Source: Symbiodinium natans (taxonomy: Eukaryota; Sar; Dinophyceae; Suessiales; Symbiodiniaceae). Taken from it: a stretch of 27,231 bases of DNA. Each line of letters begins with the position of its first letter. Within the stretch, counting starts at the first letter, position 1. The position numbers were made by a program, and so were the translations under genes. Where the stretch lies: contig CAJNDS010001238.1 in the NCBI GenBank assembly GCA_905221605.1, positions 1-27,231 on the forward strand. The letters run 5' to 3'. The notes under the pieces were generated by a model that had not been told where the DNA came from, ran no database searches, and saw nothing but the letters and a program-made list of their open reading frames with translations. Shown piece after piece: positions 7,727 through 15,986 of the stretch.

Positions 7727-10700
7727 TCACTTCTTTTTCCGATTGTTGGCAATCTTGAGGTGAAGTTGCAGCAGAATATACTCCAGGTCCGAAACTGTAA
7801 GAACAGGATCCTGTACGCCCCTTTGAATTGAGGATACCAATCCTTCTCTCTTTGCGTCCTCAATCGCCTGGCAAGATTGACCCAGCTCTTCATTCGCAGT
7901 GGCAGACCCTGGTGCATCCGCATCAGATGGACGATCCTTTTCTTCAGGATCTTGCACCATTACCACCTCTTCTTTTTTGGGACTCTGACTTTTCTCCCTC
8001 TTCTTTGTCTTTCCACCGACATTTGACTTTGTGCGCGTCTTCGAGGATTTTTCCACTGCAGAAGCCACCACATTGGATGTTGATCCACCCTTCTCAATGA
8101 TCGTCGGCATCTTCTTCGGCTTTGGAACCATGAGAGTGTAAGGATCTTCGATAGCTGCAGCTTTCCTCTTCTTTTTTACCTTTTTCTTCTCTTCTTCAAC
8201 GGCAACCTCCGTCTCCGAAGTCTCAACCACTCCTTTTTCGGCAGGAATATCCTTGCTGGACTCCCTTTCTAGGGATCTCTTTTTACCTCTTTTGGGATCC
8301 TTTTCCTCTCCCAAATTGGCTCGCTCATACCATATCCTCAGGTCATTGACCCATTCTTCCACCTCCGCGAGCGAAACCTCATACGACTTCACTACTTCGA
8401 GAAGTTCCAGCACGGTCAACATTTCAGTGGTCCACGAAACCCATACTTGATCCATTTGGTCAGCATCTCCAGTGAACTTCAGGAGTTTGAACAATGGGTC
8501 CGCCTCTGCTCGAGCCAAATCTGGCTTGCCACCGGACAGAAATGAAATCGCCTCCATCAACAGTTCCGTCATCTTGGTCTCTTCGTCATAAACCATAAAA
8601 TCCTCCTCATCATCATCGAACTGTTCAGGAGAGATCTCCTTTTCTCCACCATTTGCACCAGACTTTCTCCTTGGACCATCCCTTGGGGGCGTCCTTGGAG
8701 ACCTTGGCCTCTGTTTTTCCAACGGAACACCATGCTCGAAGACACACCTGTCACCAAATCGACACTTCCCAGACCGAGCAAACTGGACGCACCTCACACC
8801 AGTTGCATCATGCGAGAACCCACAATCCTTTCCAGCGAAACATTCTCTCCCTGCCACATAGTATTTGCACCAATATGAATGTAGCACCACATCATCTTCG
8901 GAATGGATGAATTTGCAGTCGTCACCGAATTTGCAGCGATCTTTCCCCTTGCCGAACCAATAGCAGAAACCCTTCTTCCTCTTCTCCAAGCGCTCTGCCT
9001 CATACCGGTCCATAGGGCGATTGTGCTCTACATGAACATTGCCATGTACCTGGGGACTGCTCCCTTCACCCGACGTGCTATCAGTATTTGGTGCTTGGAG
9101 TACAGCTGGAAAACCTGGCCTTGGTCCTACCACCTTCATGATCGGTTTTCCGCCAACTCCTGAGCCATGCTGAGACGATCCAAAAACATTGAACATCTTC
9201 ATGAAGGCCTTTCTAGTGCCAATCTTCTGCACCCTTTTGATTGGACGTTTCATTGCTCCAACCTTGCATCCAGATGCGTTCAAACGACACAACCTCCTAT
9301 AACCAACTCTATGTCCCTTCTTCCAAAGAGCCATAAGAATTTTAGAGGCAGTAACATTCTCCACCTCTACCTTTTCCAACGGTCCCTCACTTCCCGGAAC
9401 AAACCCATCCATATCTGAAGACCTTTCCATCTTTTTTGACACCACTTCGTCGAGGTAGTCTTCCGAGATCCAGGGTAAGTTCCTCTTAGAGGAAGGATTG
9501 TCATCATTGTTTGGTCCTTCACCAGGATACCCTTTTGTGCTGTCAAAGATCTTACCAGTAGTGCGGTCCTGCATAGAGAAATTCGAAGCCACGCGGGAGT
9601 ACACTGACCACAAGAAAATCCTTGTGTCCGCCAGTCTTGATGACCCACTGGATGTCTCCTCTTCCGGAGAAACTTCTGGCGCTTTGCCATCCCCTCCAGT
9701 GTCACCACTTGTCTCACCTCCAGCATCTTCAATGGGAATAAGGGATTCATTGTTCCCTTGATCAAGCACCGCACCCTCTGGTCCAAGAACTTCCAGCACC
9801 GCTGTCGAAGGATCCACCTCTTCATCAGCATCGTCGTCCATCCTTCTCCAGAGAGCCTCCAATTGGTCCGCACAAGTCGCCGCTTGAAGGAACTCCATCA
9901 ACCGAGCCCTCCCGCGCTGCCAGAGAAATTCCGAAACCATCACCGACCCTTGGGCTCCCAAATTCAGGAATGGGTGAACCATTTTGGCTACCCTCGCCAT
10001 AAGTTCAATATGAACTTCCATGCCTGGACTGCGGCTCCAATCATAGGCAATTGCCTCCATAGCAGTTCCAAACTTGTCAGTATTCTTGAATTCCCCTTCC
10101 AGACCAGGAGACAACAAGGCACCCATCACCGAAAGAGGATAATTCCCCACCGCCGGCAAGCACGGGTTGTCATGGAACGAATGATGCAGGTCAGTATAAT
10201 GTCCTTGATCTCTCCTTTGAAAAAGGAGTGCTCCAGTCCCTAGCTGGGCATTCATTTCATCCACTTGAACCATTTCAGCACATATCCTCTGTGCCATGTA
10301 CGCCATTGCTGGCCAGACGGAACGATCGGTAAGACCGCGACGCATAACCCAATCAGTTGTTGGCGACTGAATCAGCGTCCTTGGATCATACACCAGAACA
10401 ACCATCGCACCGTCACCCATTGACTGATCAGCATCGTCCTCCAGTGCCAGGTTCTCATCCTGTTCGCTTGCACCCTCGGATGACATGCTAATAACCAAAT
10501 TTCGATCCATCTTATTGGACCCTTTTTGGCAGTCTCTTTGCCCCACCGGCAACTTGCCAACTGCAACCTTCCAATAAATCCGAGTCAGAAGGCCTTTAAC
10601 CAGCAATTGCTGAAGGTCACTCCTCACCGGACCACCATCCAATATCTTCGCATCATCACCACGGAGGTCATTGCTCCCACCTTCTCCTTCTTTTTGGTCA

Positions 10701-13700
10701 GTCTCCTCGCCAGAAATCTGTACTGCTCCTTCCGGCGCCGTCTCCTGTCCAGCCACTTCTTGCCCAGGAAGAACTTGAGCGCTTTCAGAGACATTCACCT
10801 GTCCAGCAACACCTTGCCCAGGTAAAACCTCATCCGTGGAGCCCACCGCCAGCGAACCAACCATAACTGAACCATCCCTTGCTCTTTTTTGAGACCGTTC
10901 AGCTCGACGAGAAGGTTGTGGTAGCGAAAAAACTTGTGAAGTCACTTCTTGGCGGGTCTCCCCCCGCGACGCTTTGTCGCGCCCTTCGCCAAGGTGAACC
11001 GATTTTTTCGGCCCGTCATTGGAGCCTGAAGAACCACTTTGCGGAACATTGCCACGATTCGCAGTTCTCTTTGAATCCCTTTCTTGCAAAAAGATTTCCT
11101 TCAGGCGTTGTACGGCATTGGTCTCCTCTTCGCTTGAATCGCTTGAGGAAGCGGCGTACGAGACCAAAGCCTCCGCCTGTTCATCATCATCCACCACATC
11201 TGCCCACGCTCTGCTGAACCGATACGACAACCCACCACGAGGCTTCAGTTCCAGTGGCTTCGGCTTTTCCACCACTTCCGCCGGTTGCACTCGTCGTTGT
11301 GACCGAGAGCGTGGCACCTGTCGCACCTGTTTTTTGTCCAGCAAGGGCCTTCCCCTTCTCACAGGGTTTGATCTTGACCGATACTTTTTTGTTGGTGGAT
11401 TCACCGGCGGCATTCCAACTCCCACCAACCGCAGCTTCTGTACGCACAACGGAGACCTCTGCGCAAGCGTCCAACCATCACGGTACCTGACCTTATCAAA
11501 AAGCTCCCGATAGGAGCCTCTCGGCATAGTTTTTGCACCGGAGTCTTCAGCTTCACGCACCTGAGTGAGGGTTCGCACCGCCGCTCTTCCAGTCCCTTTG
11601 TTCCCAGAAGATTGTTGTACCCGTACAGATGCATCAGAAGGAACTGCCTTTTCCGGTCCTCCCGGTCGATATCGGACATCACCCACCAATTGCAGAATTT
11701 TGCATGCGGTCACTTTGTTGATCCCTTTGTCAACCAAATCTTCCACAAAGATGAACTCTTGCAAGTCCGACACATTGGTCACACCAAGCGTAATCATCAC
11801 CTCACTTACATGAGGGGTATACACCCACAGGTGTGCGTTGCGAGCCATCCAATTTTCAATTGGCTCCTCCGGATTTTGAAGCTGAGTACCAGTGGATGCA
11901 GCCACTGAATTCTTTTGTTCATCAGCTTCTGCTTCATCCAGAGTACCTTTTTCACCATCTTTTTGTGACACATTGGTCATTTGCAGTGCTTTCGGTGCCG
12001 AGGATGAGGAAGATTCAGCTCCCCCACTTGCAGGTGGCTGAAACGTGCTTCTATCCGTAATCTCCCATCCTCTCTCTTTTTCAAACCGGACCTGATTGGC
12101 CACCTGTACCAAGTGTTTCAGGAGCGACAGCCGCTCCTCTGACATCTCGTCATGGGAGTACTTGCAGAAATTTAACCCTTTCCGGCAACGTCCTCGGAGG
12201 TAATAATCGAAACAGCAATTGTGGAAGCCTGCGTCCCTTAGTGACTTCCTGGAAGCATTGTCCCAAGATTTGCCGGGCTCCCAAGTCCCTTCCAATGCTA
12301 TGTCATCGTTGTGAAGGTACCTGCACGCAGTCCCATATTTACAACCACCTTGATTGTAATACAGACACAGCCGACCTTTTGGCTCACCCGACGTAGGCTC
12401 ACCCTTTGATGCACCTTTGCCAAAATTGTACTTGGCCCGGAAGGCTAAATCCTCCCGCTCCTGCTGTGCCTCATCCACTGTACCTTCCTCTGTGGGAGGG
12501 TCACCGATGTTCCCATCCTCATCATCAGCTTCTTGGCTATTCTTTGGATCAGTTGACTCTCCTCCTGGCCAACCTTCACCATAACGACGATGCTCATAGG
12601 AACACTCATCACCATTGCGACACCTTCCCCGATTGAAGAACTTGCACAGCTTGCTGTAACCAGGTGACAACACAGTCTTTGGTGTCATGTAAGCCTTTTT
12701 GTACTGGTCAGGGTCCATGTAGGCTTCCATTGGCTTGTTCTCCCTTTTGCTCATGGATTGCACTGCACCATCAAGCTCCTGCAAAAATAGCTTGGTGTCC
12801 AACCAAAGCGCGTTCCAAAACTCATCTTCCCCTTGATTCAGCACCGTTGCCACCGCTTCACCCACAACTGGTCGAGAAAATCTCCTTTTTTTGCATGCCA
12901 GTTCGAAAAGCGCGTTGTGGTACTGTTTTCGGGAAAAAGTGGTTAACTTCCCCAAGCCTGTGCTTTCTGTACCATCAGGCTTCCAACCCCCATTTTGCAA
13001 GATGCCATACGCGCGCCGAGCTTCCGCATTGAGGAATGCCTGATCTGCAACACACTCCTGTAAATCTTCCATCGGGCGACCCAACAGCATCCCTGTAATT
13101 TTGTCAACATAGGCTTCCTCTTCGTTTCCATTCTCCAGAAGAGCTTTGTAGATCTTTTCTCCATAAAGTTGTCTTTCTTCTCGTTCTTCAGAGGATAACT
13201 CCTGTACCACAAGCTTCTCATCGGATTGCTCTTCCTCCTGTTTCCAGTCCCATTGACCGTTGGAATCTCGGTACCACTGACCAACATACCATGAATTCGT
13301 CCACCACGTACTCCAGCCGCTGGGTTTCCACTTCCGCAGCGTTGAGGAAGAGTCCTCCACGTCCTCTTCCAAAACCAGAAAGGTGTCCAAGATTATGGTA
13401 CCATCATCTTCCACTAGTTTCACTGTTCCATTGACAGTATCACCAAATCTGAAATGACACGTATTGTTCCCTTCTGCAGGAATCAATACATTCAAATCAC
13501 CAAGGTCCAAAAAGGCTCCATACCCATTGATGCAGCGCACTAGACCCATGATCTCATCTCCCTCTTGATAGCAATGTGTCCCAGGTGATTCCAAGGCTCC
13601 CGCTCGGGGCACTTTCTTTGCGTGCTCTTCAGAAACCACCTCTGTATCATCGGCTCCTGGCGCATCCTTTGTTTTCACCTTTGAGTCACACTGCTCGTCC

Positions 13701-14527
13701 TGCTCCACGAGTCCCACCAGCTCATCTTTTTTGTGCTCCTGGACTTCAGGACCTCCCTTTTTCTCCGCCAAAGGCTTTGCCTCATCTGCTGTAATTCGCT
13801 CGGTGTCGACTTCCGGCGAACTTCCAGACGGCAACACTTCTCCCTTCATGGGAGTGGACCCATCATTGGAGTCCTTTGTCACACCTTCTGCAGCAGGCAA
13901 ATCTTCCTCCGCTGCAGGGCAATTGAGTCGATCATCCACGGCAGGCACGCTTTCTTCCACCGCAGGCTCCTTTGGTTCCATGGCTTCCAAAGGAGAATTT
14001 CCACCATCGTTGACCACAGCTGCCTCATTGGCTCCGGTGTAGCCCTTGTCATTTCGTTCCTCGCGGCTAACTTCAGGTTGCACCTGTGCGTCCACCTGTG
14101 AACCTCCATCATCAGCTGCTGCGGAGACCTGCGCCCCATTGTTGCAGTCGCCCGTGGAACGTAACACCATATGCACCTCAACCCGTGCTTCCTTCGCACT
14201 CCAGGTAATATCTGGCGCATCGACCCGCGCATCATTGGCGCTCCAGGCCTCATTTTTCAGATCTTCTGTGTCTCCAGCTATTCCAGAAGCTTCTTTTTCT
14301 CTTTGAATGGCAGGAACCTTGGCACCAAACGAAGAGACCTCCTCAGTCGCAACACACGACCTTTTCCCTCCGTCTTCCAAATCTCCAGGACCACATTCCT
14401 GAACGACAGGTACCACATCCACCACTCGTTCTTCTGCAGCCGACACAGTTCCGATCTCCACATTGGGAATCTTTTCTTCTGGACCTACCGATTCCACCGC
14501 TGCCACACCCTCAGAAAGTGCTCCCAT
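7727..14527 (-). CDS. ORF2: giant S1/CCCH zinc-finger RNA-binding protein, Gag-like
   Basis: 2266 aa, uninterrupted. Seen in the sequence: an acidic low-complexity N-terminus (1-310); an S1-like fold at about 321-383 (GDEIMGLVRCINGYGAFLDL, later FGDTVNGTVK); a Trp/Tyr-rich patch at 400-428; CCCH fingers at 628-646, 721-739 and 772-792 (spacing 7-5-3, 7-5-3, 8-6-3); a possible SAM-like helical segment at 891-950; an Arg/Ser-rich basic stretch at 1048-1080; a tandem VLPGQ..VAGQ repeat at 1233-1262; a probably folded region at about 1374-1565; a second finger triplet at 1855-1875, 1887-1906 and 1913-1932 (9-5-3, 8-5-3, 8-5-3); and a Lys-rich, NLS-like stretch at 2113-2122. CCCH and S1 domains generally bind RNA, so packaging of element RNA is a reasonable inference. 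No enzyme motif is seen. Upstream of the Met at 14527 the frame stays open to about 14626, so the protein may start by internal initiation, by -1 frameshift from ORF1, or after splicing. Confidence 0.88.
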   Translation of the reverse strand: MGALSEGVAAVESVGPEEKIPNVEIGTVSAAEERVVDVVPVVQECGPGDLEDGGKRSCVATEEVSSFGAKVPAIQREKEASGIAGDTEDLKNEAWSANDARVDAPDITWSAKEARVEVHMVLRSTGDCNNGAQVSAAADDGGSQVDAQVQPEVSREERNDKGYTGANEAAVVNDGGNSPLEAMEPKEPAVEESVPAVDDRLNCPAAEEDLPAAEGVTKDSNDGSTPMKGEVLPSGSSPEVDTERITADEAKPLAEKKGGPEVQEHKKDELVGLVEQDEQCDSKVKTKDAPGADDTEVVSEEHAKKVPRAGALESPGTHCYQEGDEIMGLVRCINGYGAFLDLGDLNVLIPAEGNNTCHFRFGDTVNGTVKLVEDDGTIILDTFLVLEEDVEDSSSTLRKWKPSGWSTWWTNSWYVGQWYRDSNGQWDWKQEEEQSDEKLVVQELSSEEREERQLYGEKIYKALLENGNEEEAYVDKITGMLLGRPMEDLQECVADQAFLNAEARRAYGILQNGGWKPDGTESTGLGKLTTFSRKQYHNALFELACKKRRFSRPVVGEAVATVLNQGEDEFWNALWLDTKLFLQELDGAVQSMSKRENKPMEAYMDPDQYKKAYMTPKTVLSPGYSKLCKFFNRGRCRNGDECSYEHRRYGEGWPGGESTDPKNSQEADDEDGNIGDPPTEEGTVDEAQQEREDLAFRAKYNFGKGASKGEPTSGEPKGRLCLYYNQGGCKYGTACRYLHNDDIALEGTWEPGKSWDNASRKSLRDAGFHNCCFDYYLRGRCRKGLNFCKYSHDEMSEERLSLLKHLVQVANQVRFEKERGWEITDRSTFQPPASGGAESSSSSAPKALQMTNVSQKDGEKGTLDEAEADEQKNSVAASTGTQLQNPEEPIENWMARNAHLWVYTPHVSEVMITLGVTNVSDLQEFIFVEDLVDKGINKVTACKILQLVGDVRYRPGGPEKAVPSDASVRVQQSSGNKGTGRAAVRTLTQVREAEDSGAKTMPRGSYRELFDKVRYRDGWTLAQRSPLCVQKLRLVGVGMPPVNPPTKKYRSRSNPVRRGRPLLDKKQVRQVPRSRSQRRVQPAEVVEKPKPLELKPRGGLSYRFSRAWADVVDDDEQAEALVSYAASSSDSSEEETNAVQRLKEIFLQERDSKRTANRGNVPQSGSSGSNDGPKKSVHLGEGRDKASRGETRQEVTSQVFSLPQPSRRAERSQKRARDGSVMVGSLAVGSTDEVLPGQGVAGQVNVSESAQVLPGQEVAGQETAPEGAVQISGEETDQKEGEGGSNDLRGDDAKILDGGPVRSDLQQLLVKGLLTRIYWKVAVGKLPVGQRDCQKGSNKMDRNLVISMSSEGASEQDENLALEDDADQSMGDGAMVVLVYDPRTLIQSPTTDWVMRRGLTDRSVWPAMAYMAQRICAEMVQVDEMNAQLGTGALLFQRRDQGHYTDLHHSFHDNPCLPAVGNYPLSVMGALLSPGLEGEFKNTDKFGTAMEAIAYDWSRSPGMEVHIELMARVAKMVHPFLNLGAQGSVMVSEFLWQRGRARLMEFLQAATCADQLEALWRRMDDDADEEVDPSTAVLEVLGPEGAVLDQGNNESLIPIEDAGGETSGDTGGDGKAPEVSPEEETSSGSSRLADTRIFLWSVYSRVASNFSMQDRTTGKIFDSTKGYPGEGPNNDDNPSSKRNLPWISEDYLDEVVSKKMERSSDMDGFVPGSEGPLEKVEVENVTASKILMALWKKGHRVGYRRLCRLNASGCKVGAMKRPIKRVQKIGTRKAFMKMFNVFGSSQHGSGVGGKPIMKVVGPRPGFPAVLQAPNTDSTSGEGSSPQVHGNVHVEHNRPMDRYEAERLEKRKKGFCYWFGKGKDRCKFGDDCKFIHSEDDVVLHSYWCKYYVAGRECFAGKDCGFSHDATGVRCVQFARSGKCRFGDRCVFEHGVPLEKQRPRSPRTPPRDGPRRKSGANGGEKEISPEQFDDDEEDFMVYDEETKMTELLMEAISFLSGGKPDLARAEADPLFKLLKFTGDADQMDQVWVSWTTEMLTVLELLEVVKSYEVSLAEVEEWVNDLRIWYERANLGEEKDPKRGKKRSLERESSKDIPAEKGVVETSETEVAVEEEKKKVKKKRKAAAIEDPYTLMVPKPKKMPTIIEKGGSTSNVVASAVEKSSKTRTKSNVGGKTKKREKSQSPKKEEVVMVQDPEEKDRPSDADAPGSATANEELGQSCQAIEDAKREGLVSSIQRGVQDPVLTVSDLEYILLQLHLKIANNRKKK

Positions 14528-15594
14528 TCCTTCCCGATCCAGATGTTGAGCTCCAGCGATGTCTGTTCGGTTTCCAGGAATCTCCTCCTCATCAGGAGAA
14601 CCCGAGGTCGGGGCGTCACACCAGCCCTAGGACCGCTCTCCCTGATAGTAGAGGAAAAATCTTTTTCACCTAAACTATTTACACTACCCTGGAATGCCCT
14701 CGTAGACTCAGTCTTCGGAGTAGAGGATGAAGAATCCAGTGCCGCCTCCATTTCCAGCTCATTGCCCGAAGGAGACCCAACCACCTCGTCACTCTTCATC
14801 TTTTCACCTACCACCGGCAATGTCCACTTGCTTTCCTGCGTATCCAGGCAGTAATAATATTGTCTCCCATCTTCATGGAGGTGCCATTCCCACGTTGTCC
14901 CATCGCACGCTTTGATCAGATGCTCGTCTTTCCGAAAACCATCCCTTTCAGAGACCTGTCGCATCTCGTCCTCTTCTTCGGACAACTGTCGCAACCTCTC
15001 AGCCTCCATCTGTAGGATCTCCTCCTCCCCCATGGCGTATCCAGCAGCAGGTGCAGCTTCAAAGCTGTCCGCACCCTTCTGTCCATGACCGCTTCCACCA
15101 CCTTGGGAACTCGAAGATGGATCCCTTTTGATCTTGTTCAGAGGCCTCCTGGCCGCTTGCAGCACTTCTCCAATCAGATCGGTCTGAGACTCTTGGTCTA
15201 CCATTCGACCCGAAGTCGAAGACGACGGCTGATACCCGTGTTTGTGCAACACTCGTAAAACAGTCACCTCCATTTCACGATCTATACCACCAGTCGCGTC
15301 CCAGTTCCTTTTCTCACCAGGCTTTGGCGATACAGAAACAGCACGTCCTTCAGCTTCAGCATTGCTAACCATATCCCCATTGGGATTCATACCCACATTG
15401 GGGCTTTCTGCAACCAAGGCCTCTTCCAGATGTTCTTCAGCGCCGGGAATCACCTCTTCCAACACCGATCTTTCACCCAGAGACTCAGCTGCACCATTTC
15501 CAGCTCCACCATCTTGTCCACCATCCGAGGCAAGTTGGAGCCATCGCTTCGGAGAAGGCATTGCTTCTTGATCCCAAAAACCTTGAAAGAACAC
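14485..15594 (-). CDS. ORF1: WW-domain protein, first ORF of the LTR element
   Basis: 369 aa. The ATG is 34 nt downstream of the 5' LTR and is the first of a long frame. The middle is charged and helical (about 188-225, Glu/Arg/Leu-rich, possible coiled coil). A WW domain lies at about 233-261: TTWEW with the first Trp at 235, the aromatic triplet YYY at 246-248, and SKWTLP with the second Trp at 257 and Pro at 260. WW domains bind proline-rich or phospho-Ser/Thr-Pro ligands and are frequent in RNA-processing factors. The C-terminal 47 codons or so overlap the ORF2 frame, which lies at -1; no canonical X XXY YYZ slippery heptamer was found in the overlap. The product may be the N-terminal part of a fused ORF1-ORF2 protein or a separate partner. 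No retroviral matrix or capsid signature is recognisable by eye. Confidence 0.82.
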   Translation of the reverse strand: MFFQGFWDQEAMPSPKRWLQLASDGGQDGGAGNGAAESLGERSVLEEVIPGAEEHLEEALVAESPNVGMNPNGDMVSNAEAEGRAVSVSPKPGEKRNWDATGGIDREMEVTVLRVLHKHGYQPSSSTSGRMVDQESQTDLIGEVLQAARRPLNKIKRDPSSSSQGGGSGHGQKGADSFEAAPAAGYAMGEEEILQMEAERLRQLSEEEDEMRQVSERDGFRKDEHLIKACDGTTWEWHLHEDGRQYYYCLDTQESKWTLPVVGEKMKSDEVVGSPSGNELEMEAALDSSSSTPKTESTRAFQGSVNSLGEKDFSSTIRESGPRAGVTPRPRVLLMRRRFLETEQTSLELNIWIGKEWEHFLRVWQRWNR

Positions 15595-15628
15595 TTAACC
15601 GCAGGGAACCTAATTTGGGCTCATAACC
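15595..15628 (-). other. Element leader between 5' LTR and ORF1
   Basis: 34 nt contain the primer-binding site immediately next to the LTR and end at the ORF1 ATG. It is unusually short for an LTR element leader, which leaves little room for a separate packaging signal upstream of the coding sequence. Confidence 0.75.
15617..15628 (-). other. Primer-binding site, Met-tRNA anticodon-arm type
   Basis: The sense strand reads GGTTATGAGCCC directly after the 5' LTR. Its complement GGGCTCATAACC is the anticodon stem and loop of a Met-CAU tRNA as found in many organisms. Drosophila copia primes from an internal tRNA-iMet fragment cut in the anticodon arm, and its site begins GGTTATGGGCCC, differing by one base over these 12. 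Standard 3'-end (TGG...) priming is not indicated. Confidence 0.75.
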
Positions 15629-15915
15629 TACGGGGGGGCAACCAAGGAAGGAAATTAACTCCCCTAATCGCCCTGAACTTATATTTCCCAGATCGAACCA
15701 AGAAACAACCAAGAACACGGATAAGAGCAACCCAGGGGGAAAGGAAAGGGGGAAGGAATCCACACCCTTACCAAACCCTAAGAACCCAGGCACTACTTTT
15801 TGAACTTGTGGCTTTCTGTTCAAGCCCATCTTGAGCCAAACATGGTTTACGGGTTCATTAACCCTTTCAACTTCCAACACTAACTCCTTTCTACAATACC
15901 AATTGCAGCTCCGCA
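15629..15915 (-). repeat. 5' LTR (right copy)
   Basis: 287 bp, direct repeat of 7070-7356. In sense order it holds about 63 nt upstream of the spliced-leader-like segment, then a region with a pyrimidine-rich stretch (TTCCTTCCCCCTTTCC) and an AAATATAAG sequence, ending CCCCCCCGTA. The U3/R/U5 borders cannot be fixed by sequence alone. It abuts telomere repeats on its outer side. Confidence 0.95.
15830..15852 (-). other. Spliced-leader-like sequence in 5' LTR
   Basis: Minus strand: CCGTA-AACCATG-TTTGGCTCAAG. The dinoflagellate spliced leader, from established knowledge, is CCGTAGCCATTTTGGCTCAAG after its variable first base (21 nt). Allowing two single-base insertions, 20 of 21 bases agree, including an exact 11-nt 3' end. 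Relict leaders are known in dinoflagellate genomes where trans-spliced mRNAs were reverse transcribed and reinserted. Within an LTR it would be copied in every round. Chance similarity is possible but unlikely at this length. Confidence 0.7.
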
Positions 15916-15986
15916 TAGGGTTTAGGGTTTAGGGTTTAGGGTTTAGGGTTTAGGGTTTAGGGTTTAGGGTTTAGGGTTTAGGGTTC
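15916..15986. repeat. Perfect TTTAGGG tract abutting the LTR element
   Basis: About ten uninterrupted TTTAGGG units start at the first base after the 5' LTR (TAGGG first). Confidence 0.95.

Larger units (their letters stand above)
7070..15915 (-). mobile_element. LTR retroelement lacking pol, copia-style primer site
   Basis: This 8846-bp element has 287-bp direct repeats at each end, a tRNA-like primer-binding site inside the 5' LTR and a purine tract inside the 3' LTR, all in the order expected for a minus-strand LTR retrotransposon. The LTRs start TG and end TA in the sense direction, a departure from the usual TG...CA. Flanking 5-mers are TCGGG on the left and TAGGG on the right, a near-match to a 5-bp target duplication, though both also fit the surrounding telomere repeat. 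The only long ORFs are ORF1 (WW domain) and ORF2 (S1 and CCCH fingers). I looked for integrase HHCC and DDE, the reverse transcriptase YVDD and RNase H signatures in the translated ORFs and saw none, so the element is probably mobilised in trans. Alternatively it could be a cellular gene captured between LTRs. Confidence 0.88.

Noticed and set aside
7828-14306. Many + strand frames of 60-164 codons opposite ORF2
   Set aside because: They are shadows of the 2266-aa minus-strand ORF. None has a domain, while ORF2 has six CCCH fingers and an S1 fold.
7727-14527. ORF2 as a hidden Pol polyprotein
   Set aside because: Reading the translation, I found no integrase HHCC/DDE, no protease DSG/DTG in context, no YVDD-type box and no RNase H signature.
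15485-15834. + strand frame across the ORF1 start and the 5' LTR
   Set aside because: It is antisense to ORF1 and the LTR, with no domain.
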